In this document: in pieces, positions 62,925 to 64,000 of the stretch
How the letters are laid out: each line of letters opens with the position of its first letter
Numbering within the stretch: the first letter of the stretch is position 1
Source of the DNA: Atrina japonica
Lineage: Eukaryota > Mollusca > Bivalvia > Pterioida > Pinnidae
NCBI GenBank assembly: GCA_030159075.1
Contig: BROG01000922.1
Location: 115,001 to 179,000 of the forward strand
Reading direction: 5' to 3'
Length of the DNA stretch: 64,000 nucleotides
Position numbers and translations under genes: made by a program
Notes under the pieces: generated by a model
The model's input: the letters and a program-made list of their open reading frames with translations, nothing else
Database searches by the model: none
Told to the model about the DNA's origin: nothing

Positions 62925-63125
62925 TTCAAGCATTCACCCTATTATGGTAGTGGTTTCCTGACGATGTTGACTCTTTGAGCTCCGGATCGCAAATGAGCTC
63001 TCAGAGGTCTAACTGAACCTAAAAAATGAAACACTCACACTATGCTGAAAGTAGTGTTTTTTTCTTATGATGTTAACACCTCGAGCTTCGGATCTCAAAT
63101 GAGTTTTCACAGGCTAAACTGAACT
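62925..63125 (+). repeat. Two diverged direct repeats of about 100 bp
   Basis: 'gatgttgactctttgagctc' with 'ctaactgaac' and 'gatgttaacacctcgagctt' with 'ctaaactgaac', each preceded by a 'cattcaccctat' or 'cactcacactat' string. The same string recurs at the window end (63990). Confidence 0.6.
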
Positions 63126-63331
63126 CTCTCTAGTCACATGACTTACTATATTTAGACTTTCATCCAATGAAGTGAATACATCATAACAAAAATACAAATG
63201 AAATAAATTTAATAATGAATATACACGGATAAGTAGTGTGTAGTCAATACACTATTTTTTAAACTCACCGCTACAGAATAACACAAACCCTGCATACCTT
63301 TAGTGAAGGTTTCTTTTATATTAGGTTGGAT

Positions 63332-63347
63332 GGCCCTGAAAAGGGCC
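63332..63347 (-). terminator. Histone-type mRNA 3' stem-loop
   Basis: The minus strand reads GGCCCUUUUCAGGGCC: a 6-bp stem closed by two G-C pairs with a UUUC loop, matching the metazoan consensus GGYYYU-UHHH-ARRRCC. Flanks are aac on the 5' side and atccaacc on the 3' side. A purine-rich ataaaagaaacc (minus, 63309-63320) lies about 11-23 nt downstream, where the U7 target (histone downstream element) belongs. Confidence 0.82.
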
Positions 63348-63381
63348 GTTGATTGCTTCGAAAAGCTGAATAAGAGAGACT

Positions 63382-63564
63382 CTAATATCTGTCGAGTAGA
63401 CGTCGCCAACGACGAACTTCTCTTTCTTTTCTATCACCAGTCGCAGGGGTCCTACCAGAATTGATAGGGGTGCGGGGCCTTACTACAATACGTGTCCTCT
63501 GTGTAAGAATGATTCTTATGTTTCTCTCTTCAGGTTGCATCTCCATGTCGGATGAGTTATCCAT
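63382..63564 (-). CDS. Short Arg-rich ORF ending just before a histone-type stem-loop
   Basis: A 60-codon frame starting MDNSSDMEMQPEERNIRI with ATG in atcATGg context and ending KEREVRRWRRLLDRY, TAG at 63384-63382. It holds 14 Arg and few Lys; the first 13 residues are acidic. The stop is 34 nt before the stem-loop and the TATA box is 35 nt before the ATG. This is the compact intronless layout of a replication-dependent histone gene. The sequence is not a recognisable H1, H2A, H2B, H3 or H4. Alternatives: a truncated or frameshifted histone-derived pseudogene, a novel Arg-rich chromatin protein, or a chance frame beside a relic stem-loop. Confidence 0.45.
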   Translation of the reverse strand: MDNSSDMEMQPEERNIRIILTQRTRIVVRPRTPINSGRTPATGDRKEREVRRWRRLLDRY

Positions 63565-63598
63565 GATGAACTAATACCGAGACTCAGGCAGTACTAGC

Positions 63599-63605
63599 TT
63601 ATATA
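63599..63605 (-). promoter_or_regulatory. TATA box upstream of the Arg-rich ORF
   Basis: The minus strand reads ctcTATATAAgc, 35 nt upstream of the start codon. A CRE-like cgtcat half-site (minus, 63613-63618) lies just upstream. Confidence 0.5.
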
Positions 63606-63639
63606 GAGTTAATGACGTGTGTGCGTGTCGTATTGATTT

Positions 63640-63790
63640 TTTTCCTCGTCTAGACATTTGCGTCTAAGCATTTGGCCACCTGTTTTTGACGATTTTTCTG
63701 TCTAGACATCTACGTCTAGACATCTGCGTCTAGACATTTGACTATCTGTTGTTGGCGATTTTTCTCTCTAGACATCTACGTCTAAACATC
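63640..63790. repeat. Tandem repeat built on the palindrome GTCTAGAC
   Basis: 'gacgatttttct' and 'ggcgatttttct' blocks are spaced about 66 bp apart, each followed by cgtctagacatct/cgtctagacattt strings; six tctagac/tctaaac half-units occur in all. Confidence 0.75.
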
Positions 63791-63795
63791 TGGAT

Positions 63796-63960
63796 CAAGG
63801 ATGGGGTCAACAGAGAACACGAAAGTACACGAGAAGTCAACGGTTAGAGAGAGAAGTTGGGTTTTTCCAGTTTTTGGTTGAGATTTAATCTATTTTTAGA
63901 ACCAAAACTTAGGGTTTTTCCAGGTTTATGAAACCAGTAGTAGGTGTCGCCAAAATAATC
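63796..63960 (+). repeat. Duplicated segment, copy B
   Basis: Matches 62339-62500 ('aagtacacgagaagtcaacg', 'gttagagagagaagttgggt', 'gaaaccagtagtaggtgtcg'). The donor-like gtaagt of copy A reads gtaggt here. Confidence 0.8.
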
Positions 63961-64000
63961 TATCCCTACCTTACAAAAAAATTAAACACTCACCCTATGC

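Noticed and set aside
63209..63409. 66-codon minus-strand frame overlapping the end of the Arg-rich ORF.
   Set aside because: It runs through the histone-type stem-loop and downstream element, so it is probably not translated; no homologue recognised.

Overview
This is a eukaryotic, AT-rich, intron- and repeat-rich window, most likely from a bivalve mollusc. The grounds are split genes with canonical GT-AG introns, long (TA)n arrays, tRNA-derived SINEs, Penelope-like and Tc1-like elements, and a two-module 12-cysteine peptide resembling the oyster protease inhibitor cvSI. No prokaryotic feature is present. Species cannot be fixed from the sequence.

Layout. (1) About 0.7-13.5 kb, plus strand: an HS1BP3-like gene (PX domain, acidic middle, proline/lysine-rich end, C-terminal DILQYIQ motif). 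Six exons are seen and all phases close; the 5' end lies outside the window or is not recognised. Two of its introns begin with a minisatellite that starts exactly at the splice donor. (2) 13.5-21.5 kb: 3' UTR, then intergenic DNA with a Tc1 relic, SINEs and a Penelope-like copy. (3) 30.45-21.55 kb, minus strand: a complete seven-exon gene for a 259-residue secreted protein with five LDL-receptor class A modules, one per phase 1-1 exon. A defective Tc1 element inside a TA array sits in its first intron. A decayed copy of its second exon lies upstream at 34.9 kb. (4) 36.5-36.7 kb: a repeat carrying a hammerhead ribozyme. (5) 43.2-39.4 kb, minus strand: a complete three-exon gene for an 83-residue secreted peptide with two six-cysteine modules (cvSI-like). 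(6) 44.6-47.7 kb: Penelope-like and hAT-type relics and a minisatellite. (7) 49.86-56.87 kb, plus strand: a complete four-exon gene for a 168-residue membrane-anchored C-type lectin; its introns hold a satellite, a Penelope-like copy and three hammerhead repeats. (8) 57-64 kb: repeats, a fourth minus-strand hammerhead copy, a motif-dense candidate promoter at 62.1 kb, and a short minus-strand ORF flanked by a TATA box and a textbook histone-type 3' stem-loop at 63.3 kb.

The genes are not an operon. Three of them (LDLa protein, cvSI-like inhibitor, C-type lectin) encode small secreted or surface proteins of kinds often linked to molluscan defence; that grouping is inference. The most unusual signals are the hammerhead ribozyme family (three intact-looking and two decayed cores in one window), the histone-type 3' end behind an unrecognised Arg-rich ORF, and the two donor-anchored minisatellites in one gene. 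All calls come from reading and hand translation; no database search was run.
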